Assembly: GCA_902785455.1 (NCBI GenBank)
Contig: CACZYY010000001.1
Location: 1-64,000, forward strand
Length of the DNA stretch: 64,000 nt
Origin: an uncultured Spirochaetaceae bacterium
GTDB taxonomy: Bacteria > Spirochaetota > Spirochaetia > Treponematales > Treponemataceae
Reading direction: 5' to 3'
A program made the position numbers and the translations under genes. Below the pieces are notes generated by a model that was not told the origin of the DNA, did no database searches, and saw nothing but the letters and a program-made list of their open reading frames with translations. Numbering within the stretch: the first letter of the stretch is position 1; each line of letters starts with the position of its first letter. Shown here in pieces: positions 43,699 through 52,328 of the stretch.

Positions 43699-45303
43699 CT
43701 ATTTCTTTGGCGAGAACATCCTGAAGTTCATCCATGGGAAAATCAGGTGCTCTTTTTCAAGTTTGGTGAGCCATTCAGTGCTTACGGTATTTGAGCCGAG
43801 TGCGTCAAACACAATCATAAAAGCTTTGATAGACTCTTTGAATCTTTTTGCGGCATATTCCGGGAAATCACCATCATGAATCATTTTGCTCCACTCACCG
43901 CTTTCGGCAAGCATGAGCTCACGTGCGCCCAAGTTCAGGAGACGGACCTTCAGTCCTGTTTCGTTCGGGAAGCGGTCTGACAAATCCACCATTCGCTCAC
44001 TCATTTTGCGAGTATATCGAATCATCCAGTCATTTGAGCTGTCAAGCAAATCTTCGCCATAGCTGTTGCCCTGTGCGGCTCCAGGATAAGGAGTGATTTT
44101 CTGCAAAGAGAATATATTACCGATTAAAGCAGCCGCCCCTGAAAGTTTGATGTCAGAAGCCGAAGTTTCACGAATAAGACTTTCGAGCCAGATACATCCC
44201 TCGGCCCAATCCTGACCGATATTTTTGGCATCGATTACGCAAAGGAGAGAAGCTGGCTTTTCACCAAGACACTCCTCGGCAGCATCAAGCTTGGCTTTTT
44301 TGGCCTCAAAGAAAGCAATCGCATCCTTGTGAGCCTGAATGACTGCATCATCTTCATTGTATGCGCCGTTCTCAGAATTGTTCCAGTAGCGGAAATAAGA
44401 CGGAATACGCGGCATTCCGTCATCAATGAGCCCGGAATCGACAAGGCTCTGGAACGGGAGCTCGTAAGCGGCATCCTTTCCCTGATTTTTGTATACAGGA
44501 TTGGAAGAAAAACCGTTTTCACCAACAATATCTTCAGGAGTGTCAGAATCCTGGCAGAAAAGAGCGAGAGAAGATTTTGAAAGGCTAGTCGTATTATCAA
44601 GATTGCATCGGACAGGAGAAAAAATACCGTTCTCAGGAAGTGTTTCGCTGAAAAGCATGGAACGAATATCCACGATTGTATATTTGAAACCGTAAGAACG
44701 AAGAACCTGCTCGATACCTGGAGTGTACCCCATAAACGGAAGATAAAAGCCCTCTGGATTCATGCCGAAATAATGGCGGTGTGAATACAATCCGACTTCA
44801 ACCTGCGCGTTTAAAATCTCTGTCATATCACCAAAATGCGGAAGGAACGCATAAGTACCGCAAGTAGCAAGCAACTCAAGGTTTCCTTTGCCCGCAAAAT
44901 ATGCAAACTCTTTTATGAGATTCTGGGAATATACCTGAGTAAAATCGGCCAAATCTTTTTTGGCTTTTGCAAGGCATGACTCCGCATTTTTAAGGAGCTC
45001 ATTGTCAGAAGCAAGACGAGCAACTTCAGCCTCACCAAAGGAAATTCGCTTTTCGAGCCAGTTTATGTACTGAGACTTAATCAAATCATCATCAAGGAGT
45101 GAGCACAAAGAAGGAGAAAGCACGAGAGCAAGCTTGAAATCTATTCCGTCGTTTTCAAGACGGTGAAACATATTCACAAGAGGAAGATATGTCTGGGAAA
45201 TAGCCCCGAAAAGAATGTCATTCTGGAGCGCATATTGTTTTTCATCATCATGTCGGATATATCCCTGATGACCAACTATTGTTAAAACAAGATTTTTAGC
45301 CAT
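43699..45303 (-). CDS. GH57-family glycoside hydrolase / glucan-branching-type enzyme
   Basis: 534 residues. N-terminal VLTIVGHQGYIRHDDE gives the GH57 start motif in changed form. Later motifs include ELLATCGTYAFLPHFG (conserved region 2), VGLYSHRHYFGMNPEGFYLPFMGYTPGIEQVLRSYG (region 3 with the candidate Glu), and the C-terminal helical domain. GH57 members act on alpha-1,4-glucans, as amylases or branching enzymes; the layout is like the Thermotoga/Treponema branching-type proteins. It follows a DUF4912 gene by 5 nt, a pairing often seen with GH57. Whether it is active needs checking because the first motif reads GHQGY where HxHxPY-type sequences are usual. Confidence 0.85.
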   Translation of the reverse strand: MAKNLVLTIVGHQGYIRHDDEKQYALQNDILFGAISQTYLPLVNMFHRLENDGIDFKLALVLSPSLCSLLDDDLIKSQYINWLEKRISFGEAEVARLASDNELLKNAESCLAKAKKDLADFTQVYSQNLIKEFAYFAGKGNLELLATCGTYAFLPHFGDMTEILNAQVEVGLYSHRHYFGMNPEGFYLPFMGYTPGIEQVLRSYGFKYTIVDIRSMLFSETLPENGIFSPVRCNLDNTTSLSKSSLALFCQDSDTPEDIVGENGFSSNPVYKNQGKDAAYELPFQSLVDSGLIDDGMPRIPSYFRYWNNSENGAYNEDDAVIQAHKDAIAFFEAKKAKLDAAEECLGEKPASLLCVIDAKNIGQDWAEGCIWLESLIRETSASDIKLSGAAALIGNIFSLQKITPYPGAAQGNSYGEDLLDSSNDWMIRYTRKMSERMVDLSDRFPNETGLKVRLLNLGARELMLAESGEWSKMIHDGDFPEYAAKRFKESIKAFMIVFDALGSNTVSTEWLTKLEKEHLIFPWMNFRMFSPKK

Positions 45304-45308
45304 TTACT

Positions 45309-45983
45309 CTACTCCACAAAAGACTGTCTGTATTTTTCATAGTGAGATTTGAGCAATTTTTTTATGCCGGAAACCTCAAGGATTTTTGGAACATCCAACT
45401 CTTGCCCTGGAAAAGCTTTGGAGAAGATTGCAGGTGTTTGAGGAAGAGCAATTTTTTTAGAAATCGTGAGACTGTCATAAGTTCCGTTCACAAAGAATGC
45501 GACCAGATCAACGCGCAGGAACTTCCGCCCGGTTTCAAGGAGAATATACTGATTGCGGTCTGACAAAGAAACCTGCAAATCATAATAATCGACAGGAGTT
45601 GAATCCTCTTCGTTTTCAAAATATGAAACCCGAAGAACCATGTTCTTGAAACGAGCAGACTCCGAAATCTTTTTGAGCGCATCGTTGCTGATATCCCAGT
45701 AAACAAACGCCCAGGCAGGATTCCGAAGAATCACAGAAAGCTCTGTTTCATTGAATGAAGAAGGAATATCCGTGCTTTCTGAAGGAATATCACCGTTTTC
45801 ATTCATTGCCGGAGCCTTTGCAACCGGCTGATTAGATTCCTGAGCAACTTCAAGAAGCTCCCCGATTATAAACCGACGGTTAAGATTGTCAGGGATGTCA
45901 ATTCCGTAATCGTCTGCAAGAGCAATAAGATCTGCAGAAGACAAGGTTTCTAGATATGCCAATGTTAAGATTTTATTTTCCAT
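45309..45983 (-). CDS. DUF4912 protein
   Basis: 224 residues. N-terminal Rho-N/SAP-like helix pair (LSSADLIALADDYGIDIPDNLNRRFIIGEL), a linker, then the DUF4912 beta-sandwich with LRNPAWAFVYWDIS as its hallmark. DUF4912 is thought to be carbohydrate-related because it neighbours GH57 or starch genes. It is upstream of and 5 nt from the GH57 gene, so co-translated. Confidence 0.85.
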   Translation of the reverse strand: MENKILTLAYLETLSSADLIALADDYGIDIPDNLNRRFIIGELLEVAQESNQPVAKAPAMNENGDIPSESTDIPSSFNETELSVILRNPAWAFVYWDISNDALKKISESARFKNMVLRVSYFENEEDSTPVDYYDLQVSLSDRNQYILLETGRKFLRVDLVAFFVNGTYDSLTISKKIALPQTPAIFSKAFPGQELDVPKILEVSGIKKLLKSHYEKYRQSFVE

Positions 45984-46068
45984 ATAGTCCTAATTTTTAT
46001 TAGTTTACAATTGTCTTAAAAAACGCAATAAAAATCAATAGAGCATAGAGAAAGCATTAACATTTTTA

Positions 46069-46096
46069 TTGAAAAATAGAAAAACTGTTGTAAAAT
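46069..46096 (+). promoter_or_regulatory. promoter of the EAL phosphodiesterase gene
   Basis: TTGAAA (46069-46074), 16-nt spacer, TAAAAT (46091-46096), then GAGGA ribosome site and TTG start at 46116. Confidence 0.6.
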
Positions 46097-46115
46097 AGTA
46101 TTAAAGAGGATTATT

Positions 46116-47807
46116 TTGGAACATTTTTTTGCCAGCGAAAAGTTATGCGATTTCATCTCTACAGCCCAAAAATCAGGCTACACCTTGCAGGAAATGAATG
46201 ATTTTCTGCAGGAGACTGTCTCTGATTTTGCAGACGATCTTCAGCTGGGCAGGCTATCTGTCACCGTTTCAAATCCTCAGACTGTCTATGAGCCACTGGG
46301 CCTTAACACTGAGATTTTGAGCTACACGAATCCAAAAGGATTCAATTCCGACACATACGAAAAATTTTACTTCACCGAAGAAAACGGATTCATCAAGCTA
46401 AAGGCCAACCTTCTTCCTGACGTAATCTGGACAAAAGAAAACAAAAAGCTGATTGACAGCTATGTTGACCTGTCATACATTCTTTGCAGCCGCATCAGGC
46501 TTCTGAATATCATGGCGGCAGTCAAAATCACCGACTCCCTCACAGGCGCGCTCAATCTGCACGGATTGCAGGAAGTCGTAGCAGAGATTTTGTCACAGCA
46601 AAAAATCCAGAATTATTCAGTCATTCTTCTCAATTTCAAGAATTTCAAATACATCAATCAAAAAGTAACAACCGACAACGGTGACATCATCCTCCGCAAG
46701 TACAGCATGATGGTTCAGGGATTTTTGGAAAAGCAAGGCTATATTGCCAGGCTCGGAAGCGACAATTTTCTGGTCCTCACACCCAAAGAAAAACTCAAAG
46801 ACTTTATCCGCTTCATCGAAGGAATATCAATTTCTGTCAATAACAAAGGCACGGTCGAAGATGTCAAAATCAACGTGCGCGCAGGCATCTACGAAACCAA
46901 CGAAGAAACAACATTCGGCGATATCATGTCAAATTCTGCAGTCGCTCTTGATACGGCACGGCATTCCCGCCATCACGACATTATTTTCTTCCGGCAGGAA
47001 ATGCTTGAAAAGGCAATACACGACAAAAGTATCTCCAATATGTTCATGGATTCTCTCGCCAAAAACGAATTCAAAGTCTATTACCAGCCAAAGGTTGATT
47101 TGATCACAAACACGCTCTGCGGTTGCGAAGCTCTTTCCCGCTGGTACGCACAAAGGCTGATTACTCCGGCAGAGTTCATCCCGATTCTTGAGGCAGAAGG
47201 CACAATTAAAAACCTCGATTTTTACGTGCTTGAGGTCGTGTGCAAAAATATCCGTGAATGGATGGACAAAGGAATTGAACCAGTCCTAATCTCAACGAAC
47301 TTCTCAAAGCTGCATCTTTCCGATGAAAATTTCGAGAATCATATCATCTCCGTCCTTCAAAAATACAATGTCCCGTCAAAATATCTGGAGCTTGAGCTTA
47401 CAGAGCTTTCTGATTACCAGTATTTTGACCGTCTCGTGCGTTTCGTAAACACCATGAAAGCAGCTGGATTCAAAATCTCAATCGATGACTTCGGAACAGG
47501 CTTCTCATCAATGAGCCTCGTGCGCAATCTCAACCCGGATGTCATCAAGCTGGACAAATCACTGATTGACAACGTAGCCGCCGGCGATGACCAAAAAGCA
47601 AAAACCGACCGCGTAATAAGCCGCTCAATAATCAACATGGCTCACGAACTTGGCATCAAAGTAATAGCCGAGGGAGTAGAAACAAAAGAACAAGCCGAAT
47701 TCCTAAAAGAAAACAACTGCTTCATGGCGCAAGGCTTTCTGTTTGACAAAGCACTTGAGCATGATGAATTCGAAAAAAGACTGATTACTCGAAAATACGA
47801 GATATAA
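46116..47807 (+). CDS. c-di-GMP phosphodiesterase with degenerate GGDEF (GGDEF-EAL)
   Basis: 563 residues, soluble, starting at TTG 46116 five bases after GAGGA. Residues ~140-300 form a GGDEF-fold domain whose signature is GSDNF instead of GGDEF, so it cannot make c-di-GMP but may bind GTP. The EAL domain (~residues 305-560) keeps the catalytic pattern: CEALSRW, ISTNFSK, LELELTELS, IDDFGTGFSS, VIKLDKSLI, EGVETKEQ and AQGFLF, so it should hydrolyse c-di-GMP. N-terminal ~130 residues are of unknown fold. It counterbalances the two cyclases at 6032 and 11526. Its stop codon TAA overlaps the start of a family-A repeat. Confidence 0.92.
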   Translation: MEHFFASEKLCDFISTAQKSGYTLQEMNDFLQETVSDFADDLQLGRLSVTVSNPQTVYEPLGLNTEILSYTNPKGFNSDTYEKFYFTEENGFIKLKANLLPDVIWTKENKKLIDSYVDLSYILCSRIRLLNIMAAVKITDSLTGALNLHGLQEVVAEILSQQKIQNYSVILLNFKNFKYINQKVTTDNGDIILRKYSMMVQGFLEKQGYIARLGSDNFLVLTPKEKLKDFIRFIEGISISVNNKGTVEDVKINVRAGIYETNEETTFGDIMSNSAVALDTARHSRHHDIIFFRQEMLEKAIHDKSISNMFMDSLAKNEFKVYYQPKVDLITNTLCGCEALSRWYAQRLITPAEFIPILEAEGTIKNLDFYVLEVVCKNIREWMDKGIEPVLISTNFSKLHLSDENFENHIISVLQKYNVPSKYLELELTELSDYQYFDRLVRFVNTMKAAGFKISIDDFGTGFSSMSLVRNLNPDVIKLDKSLIDNVAAGDDQKAKTDRVISRSIINMAHELGIKVIAEGVETKEQAEFLKENNCFMAQGFLFDKALEHDEFEKRLITRKYEI

Positions 47808-47881
47808 ATTCCTCACAGAGATATTTTTATAGAGTGGAAGAAAAAGAAGAAACCACAGATGTCACAGATTACACAGATTAA
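47806..47881. repeat. truncated family-A plus family-A' repeats
   Basis: AAATTCCTCACAGAG followed by ATATTTTTATAG at 47806-47834, starting on the last two bases of the phosphodiesterase stop codon; then ACCACAGATGTCACAGATTA and CACAGATTA at 47855-47881. The ATATTTTTATAG tail recurs after the next copy. Confidence 0.7.
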
Positions 47882-47882
47882 T

Positions 47883-48036
47883 AAATTCCTCACAGAGGGC
47901 ACAGAGTTCACAGAGATATTTTTATAGTAACAAAATAAAATGCCTCAGTCCCACTGCTCGTAAAAGCAATGCAACTGAGGCTTTATTTTTGAGCCTAAGA
48001 GTGCTCTCTGTGCACTCCTAAACTCCGTGAGGAATT
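47883..48036. repeat. family-A inverted repeat enclosing a terminator
   Basis: Left arm AAATTCCTCACAGAGGGCAC (47883 on) and right arm GTGCACTCCTAAACTCCGTG then AGGAATT (48010-48036) are inverted copies, as at 9834-9925. The loop is occupied by the bidirectional terminator at 47942-47990. Confidence 0.75.
47942..47990. terminator. bidirectional terminator between phosphodiesterase and GGGtGRT genes
   Basis: Arms GCCTCAGT (47942-47949) and ACTGAGGC (47974-47981), followed by TTTATTTTT on the plus strand, and on the minus strand by ATTTTATTTTGTT. It can end both convergent transcripts. Confidence 0.8.
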
Positions 48037-48040
48037 CTCA

Positions 48041-49078
48041 CTAGAAGCTTCCTGCAACTGCAACAGCACAAGCTACTGTACAACCAACCATTGGGTTGTT
48101 GCCCATGCCCATGAAGCCCATCATCTCAACGTGTGCTGGAACTGATGAAGAACCCGCGAACTGAGCGTCTGAGTGCATACGACCCAAAGTATCTGTGAAG
48201 CCGTATGAAGCTGGGCCTGCAGCCATGTTATCAGGATGCAATGTACGACCTGTACCACCACCAGAAGCTACAGAGAAGTATTTCTTACCAGCGAGGAGAC
48301 GCTCCTTCTTGTAAGTGCCTGCAACCGGGTGCTGGAAGCGAGTTGGGTTTGTAGAGTTTCCAGTGATAGAAACATCAACATCCTCGTGCCACATGATTGC
48401 AACGCCTTCGCGAACGTCGTCTGCACCGTAGCATTTTACGATGAGGCGGTCTGGGTTTGAACCGTATGGGATTTCTTTAACGACTGTAAGAGCCTTGTCT
48501 GTACCCTCGCCGTTGAAGTAGTCGAATTTAGTCTGAACGTATGTGAAACCGTTGATTCGGCTGATGATCTGAGCTGCGTCTTTTCCGAGACCGTTCAAGA
48601 TAACGCGGAGCTTGTTCTTGCGAACTTTGTTAGCGTTAGCAGCGATTTTGATTGCGCCCTCAGCTGCTGCGAATGACTCGTGGCCAGCCAAGAATGCGAA
48701 GCACTGTGTCTCCTCAGAAAGAAGACGAGCGCCCAAGTTTCCGTGTCCGAGACCAACTTTGCGGTCATCAGCTACAGAGCCTGGAAGACAGAAAGCCTGG
48801 AGGCCTTTACCGATGTTAGCGGCAGCTGTAGAACCAGTTTTGTCGCCTGTTTTCTCAGCTTCTTTGATAGCGATTGCTGAACCGAGAACATAAGCCCATT
48901 TAGCGTCCTCGAAACAAATCTGTTGTGTAGACTGACAAATCTCGTATGGATCGAAACCACGAGCTTTGCAGAGGTCACGAGCTTCGTTGAGACCAGCCTC
49001 GCCCTCTTTGAAACCATATTCTTTAAGAGCCTTATTCACCTGAGGAATGCGGCCTGCGAAATCTTCAAATAATGCCAT
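48041..49078 (-). CDS. GGGtGRT protein (partner of a NifU-like scaffold)
   Basis: 345 residues. The hallmark SVASGGGTGRTLHPDNMA lies at about residues 268-285. Also prominent are HGNLGARLLSEETQCFAFLAGHESFAAAEG and a Gly/Met-rich end (MMGFMGMGNNPMVGCTVACAVAVAGSF) with two cysteines. Such proteins are found in anaerobes beside a NifU-like Fe-S scaffold protein, as here (11 nt downstream of it), and their biochemical role is not established to my knowledge. The abundance of well-used codons suggests strong expression. The stop is next to the family-A repeat and a terminator. Confidence 0.88.
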   Translation of the reverse strand: MALFEDFAGRIPQVNKALKEYGFKEGEAGLNEARDLCKARGFDPYEICQSTQQICFEDAKWAYVLGSAIAIKEAEKTGDKTGSTAAANIGKGLQAFCLPGSVADDRKVGLGHGNLGARLLSEETQCFAFLAGHESFAAAEGAIKIAANANKVRKNKLRVILNGLGKDAAQIISRINGFTYVQTKFDYFNGEGTDKALTVVKEIPYGSNPDRLIVKCYGADDVREGVAIMWHEDVDVSITGNSTNPTRFQHPVAGTYKKERLLAGKKYFSVASGGGTGRTLHPDNMAAGPASYGFTDTLGRMHSDAQFAGSSSVPAHVEMMGFMGMGNNPMVGCTVACAVAVAGSF

Positions 49079-49089
49079 ATTTCTTCTCC

Positions 49090-49791
49090 TTATTCCTTTC
49101 TTGGGTCAATAAGTTTAACCATGCCCTGATCAGCTGTTACACGACCGTAGTGTGTGCGAGCCTTCTCGATAGCCTCTTTTGGCTCAACGCCAGCTTTGAG
49201 AGCGTCCATCAATTTACCGAAGTTGATACAGTTGTAACCGATAATCTGGTTGTCCTTGTCGATTGCACATGTCTCAACGTAGCCTTCTGTCATTTCGAGG
49301 TAGCGAGGACCAGTTTTGCGAGTAGCAAACATAGTTCCGACCTGTGAGCGGAGGTTCTTTCCCAAATCTTCGAGAGAAGCACCAACTTTGAGACCGTCTT
49401 TTGAGTATGCAGACTGTGAGCGTCCGTAAACGATCTGGAGGAAAAGCTCGCGCATAGCAGTGTTGATAGCATCGCAAACAAGGTCAGTGTTGAGAGCTTC
49501 AAGCAAAGTTTTTCCAATCAAGATTTCTGAAGCCATAGCAGCTGAGTGAGTCATGCCTGAGCATCCGATTGTCTCAACCAAAGCCTCTTCGATGATACCG
49601 TTCTTAACGTTCAAAGAAAGTTTGCAAGCACCCTGCTGTGGTGCACACCAGCCGATACCATGTGTAAATCCAGATACATCTTCGATTTTTTTAACCTGAA
49701 CCCACTCGCCTTCCTCAGGGATTGGGGCAGGACCATGATATGCGCCCTTAGCCAAAGGACACATATGTTCCACTTCTGCAGTGTAAGTCAT
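49090..49791 (-). CDS. NifU/IscU-like iron-sulfur cluster scaffold protein
   Basis: 233 residues related to the NifU N-terminal (IscU) fold: strand VKNGIIEEALVETIGCSGMT with a cluster-type Cys, then HSAAMASEILIGKTLLEAL (the helix of the GC-xxxx-AS motif), and further Cys in GWCAPQQGACKLSL and ETCAIDKDNQ. The N-terminal ~60 residues (HMCPLAKGAYHGP) and C-terminal extension are not in normal IscU. No cysteine desulfurase or other Fe-S genes lie near. First gene of a two-gene operon with GGGtGRT. TAAGGAGC ribosome site before ATG 49791. Confidence 0.85.
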   Translation of the reverse strand: MTYTAEVEHMCPLAKGAYHGPAPIPEEGEWVQVKKIEDVSGFTHGIGWCAPQQGACKLSLNVKNGIIEEALVETIGCSGMTHSAAMASEILIGKTLLEALNTDLVCDAINTAMRELFLQIVYGRSQSAYSKDGLKVGASLEDLGKNLRSQVGTMFATRKTGPRYLEMTEGYVETCAIDKDNQIIGYNCINFGKLMDALKAGVEPKEAIEKARTHYGRVTADQGMVKLIDPRKE

Positions 49792-49831
49792 GTAATGCTC
49801 CTTACATAAAAGTATAGAAAAGATTAGACCC

Positions 49832-49897
49832 GAAACGCTTACACAAGAAGCCGAAGTCCGTTGCTACAAACTGTCATTTTCTTGTAAGAAAACGTTT
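49832..49897 (-). promoter_or_regulatory. structured leader of the NifU-like/GGGtGRT operon
   Basis: Within the ~118-nt leader, AAACGTTTTCTTACAAGA (49880-49897, minus sense) can pair with TCTTGTGTAAGCGTTTC (49832-49848). The same CTTACAA can instead pair with the nearby TTTGTAG (49863-49870). Two exclusive foldings are thus possible. I recognise no known riboswitch class here. Confidence 0.45.
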
Positions 49898-49915
49898 TTT
49901 GTCTTATAAATAAGA

Positions 49916-49944
49916 AGAATATCACATTGCGAGGGAGTTTTCAA
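49916..49944 (-). promoter_or_regulatory. promoter of the NifU-like/GGGtGRT operon
   Basis: On the minus strand TTGAAA (49939-49944), 17-nt spacer, TATTCT (49916-49921). Gives a leader of about 118 nt. Confidence 0.6.
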
Positions 49945-49982
49945 TATTTAAATTTTAAGTCGGGTATCTAACGCAAATATAA

Positions 49983-50018
49983 GGAAACTTCGAAAAGCTG
50001 AAGTTTTTCGAGATTCCC
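49983..50018. repeat. family-F palindrome
   Basis: GGAAACTTCGAAAAGCTGAA then GTTTTTCGAGATTCCC, a near-perfect palindrome related to 23618-23654. It lies just after the stop of the LytTR gene (50026) on its downstream side and could act as a terminator for it. Confidence 0.7.
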
Positions 50019-50025
50019 ATAAATT

Positions 50026-50844
50026 TTATGAAAGCATCGCTTCTTTTAATACCGGGGCATACTTTCGGCTGAACAAAACTTCCTCGCCGTTGGGCATTTT
50101 TGCATAAAGACGACTGTTGAGGGCCGTACGGACAGACTGGATTTTATTCAGATTAACCAGATATGATTTTGACGCACGAATTATTCCGGCAGTTTTTGAA
50201 ATCGACTCAACCTGGTACAAACGCAATTTCATCTGGTAAATTTCATCCGCAGTGTATGCAAACACCTGCTCAGCGTCCGCCTCAAAATAAAGAATCTCAT
50301 CAAGTTTTAGCTGAACTTTGCAATCGTGCTCACCGAATGCCTCGATATTTTTAAGATTTTTATCAGCAGGAACATCAGATTTATGCTCTTCGCCATCTTT
50401 ATTCTCTGACTCAAGCTTTTTTGCCGCAAGTTCATTGAGTTTTTTATTCAGTTTTTCAGTCTCTGCTTTTTCCATCTTGTACATAAAGAAGTAAGAAAAA
50501 AAATCAAAGACAACGACACTTATCGCAACCGCAACAAGACCTTTTGAGCCGATTACAGAACCGACAAGAATTTTTGAAGCAACAACGAACACAATCTCTA
50601 AAAACACAAGCTCAACGCTACGCTGAACCAGAACCTGCGGAATCGTCATATTTTCTTTGAGATACACAGGAATACACGGAATCATGCAGACAAGGCCAAA
50701 TACAAGCGGAAGAAAAATATGCGCATAAGAAATTGCCGCCTCACGGGCAAACAAGGTTCCGATTATTGCAAAAGAAAGTGTGCATTCAGTCTCCACGAGA
50801 AAAAAATCCCGCAGAAAGGAGGTAAGATTAATATTTGTTTTCAT
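50026..50844 (-). CDS. membrane LytTR-family regulator
   Basis: Start placed at ATG 50844 (MKTNINLTSFL) with AAGG upstream; the longer frame from 50898 overlaps the MATE gene. 272 residues: N-terminal domain of about four TM helices (residues ~15-135) resembling DUF3021-type membrane parts, a charged linker, and a C-terminal LytTR DNA-binding domain (~170-272: ILYFEADAEQVFAYTADEIYQMKLRLYQVE, IRASKSYLVNLNKIQSVRTAL, FSRKYAPVLKEAM). LytTR proteins bind direct repeats to activate nearby genes. It is 23 nt downstream of a MATE transporter and probably senses a membrane signal linked to it. Confidence 0.85.
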   Translation of the reverse strand: MKTNINLTSFLRDFFLVETECTLSFAIIGTLFAREAAISYAHIFLPLVFGLVCMIPCIPVYLKENMTIPQVLVQRSVELVFLEIVFVVASKILVGSVIGSKGLVAVAISVVVFDFFSYFFMYKMEKAETEKLNKKLNELAAKKLESENKDGEEHKSDVPADKNLKNIEAFGEHDCKVQLKLDEILYFEADAEQVFAYTADEIYQMKLRLYQVESISKTAGIIRASKSYLVNLNKIQSVRTALNSRLYAKMPNGEEVLFSRKYAPVLKEAMLS

Positions 50845-50867
50845 TTTTAAATACCTTATAATTTTAT

Positions 50868-52211
50868 TTAGTTTTCGTTCAACCCCTTCATAATCCATAC
50901 AAAGCTTGCGGTCAAGAAAGTGAACGTGACCACCCAGCTGATAGGATAAGAGTAGAAAATGCTTTGATACGTGTGAAAGCGGGGAATCTGGAAAAATGTC
51001 GCGAGATAGACGATTCTAAGCCCGCATGCTCCGACCAGCGTAATAATCATCGGAAGAATGGAATGCCCGACACCACGAATTACGCCACCCATTGAGTCCA
51101 TCATGCCACAAGTGAAGTAAGTCGAAAGAATCACAGTAAGCCTGAGCATTCCCGCATCGATTACTTCCGGGCTTTCTGAGTAGATTTCAAGAACAGGCCG
51201 CCCAAAGAAAAGGACAGCAAAGCCAAGCACAAGCCCAACGACAACAACGCTTGCCTCGCTGATTACGATGAGCCGCTTGATTCTGTCGAATTTGTGCGCC
51301 CCCATGTTCTGACCGGCAAAAGTCAAAGTAGCCTGGGCAAAACTGTTCATCGAGATGTAGACAAAGCCTTCGATGCTCTGAGCCGCACTGTTTCCCGCGA
51401 CCATAACAGCCCCGAAAGAATTCACAGCAGACTGAATCAGCATATTCGAGAAGCTGAAAAGCATACTCTGAAAACCGGCAGGAACGCCAATCTTTATAAT
51501 CCGCATGAGAATCGGAATGTCGAGCCGGAGCCTGCGCAAATCAAGGCGGAATTCTTCATCCTCGTGCATCAAAATCCACACGACACAAAAAGCCGCAAAA
51601 ACCTGACTCAGCACCGTAGCATAAGCGACCCCCGCGACATCCATTTTTAACGGAATAACGAAAATAAGGTTGAGAATCACATTGATTACACCCGCAACAA
51701 GAAGAATGTACAAGGGCCGCTTGGTATCGCCTTTGGCACGCAGAATCGCCGCCCCGAAATTGTAAATGATAGTCGCAGTGATTCCGCCGAAATAAACTTT
51801 GAGATAAAGCGTCGAAAGAGGAAGGACATCCGCAGGAGAAGCCATGAGGATCAGAATCTGCCGCGAAAAAGCGATTCCCACGAGAGTAAGGATAAATCCA
51901 CCGATAACGCTCAGAACCATCGTAGTGTGAACGGTGCGGTTAAGATCTTCTTTTTTGCCCGCGCCCAGGAAATTTGCAGCAACGACATTACAGCCAACGC
52001 CAAGCCCGATAAAGAAATTGACCATAAGGTTGACCATGGAGCTTGTGGAGCCGACAGCCGCCAGAGAATTATCACCCGCGTACCTGCCAACGACAACAAT
52101 GTCAGCCGCATTAAAGAGAAGCTGTAGAATAGAACTGAGAATCAGAGGAACGGAAAATTTCACCAGTTTCGGGAAAATCGCGCCCTCTGTCATGTCGATT
52201 TGATTTTTCAT
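50868..52211 (-). CDS. MATE-family efflux transporter
   Basis: 447 residues with about 12 TM helices in the MATE arrangement. Starts with MTEGAIFPKLVKFSVPLILSSILQLLFNAADIVVVGRYAG (residues ~6-47), typical of the NorM/DinF-like group common in Firmicutes and treponemes. It exports cationic drugs or metabolites using Na+ or H+. Upstream of and probably co-transcribed with the membrane LytTR regulator. The 5' side is a family-B repeat, and the ATG 52211 is preceded by CTTAAAAAAT, without a strong ribosome site. Confidence 0.92.
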   Translation of the reverse strand: MKNQIDMTEGAIFPKLVKFSVPLILSSILQLLFNAADIVVVGRYAGDNSLAAVGSTSSMVNLMVNFFIGLGVGCNVVAANFLGAGKKEDLNRTVHTTMVLSVIGGFILTLVGIAFSRQILILMASPADVLPLSTLYLKVYFGGITATIIYNFGAAILRAKGDTKRPLYILLVAGVINVILNLIFVIPLKMDVAGVAYATVLSQVFAAFCVVWILMHEDEEFRLDLRRLRLDIPILMRIIKIGVPAGFQSMLFSFSNMLIQSAVNSFGAVMVAGNSAAQSIEGFVYISMNSFAQATLTFAGQNMGAHKFDRIKRLIVISEASVVVVGLVLGFAVLFFGRPVLEIYSESPEVIDAGMLRLTVILSTYFTCGMMDSMGGVIRGVGHSILPMIITLVGACGLRIVYLATFFQIPRFHTYQSIFYSYPISWVVTFTFLTASFVWIMKGLNEN

Positions 52212-52222
52212 ATTTTTTAAGA

Positions 52223-52318
52223 TGCCACAAAGGTTCGAGTTTGTCGTGCCAAAGCACTAAACGGAAACTCTTTAAAAATATAATTGAAATTGCACAGCAA
52301 TTCCGAATCTGTGCGGCA
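52223..52318. repeat. diverged family-B element
   Basis: TGCCACAAAGGTTCGAG at one end and CGAATCTGTGCGGCA at the other, with hairpin GAAATTGCACAGCAATTcC (one mismatch) inside. Occupies the gap upstream of the MATE gene. Confidence 0.7.
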
Positions 52319-52328
52319 GTAAGAACTC

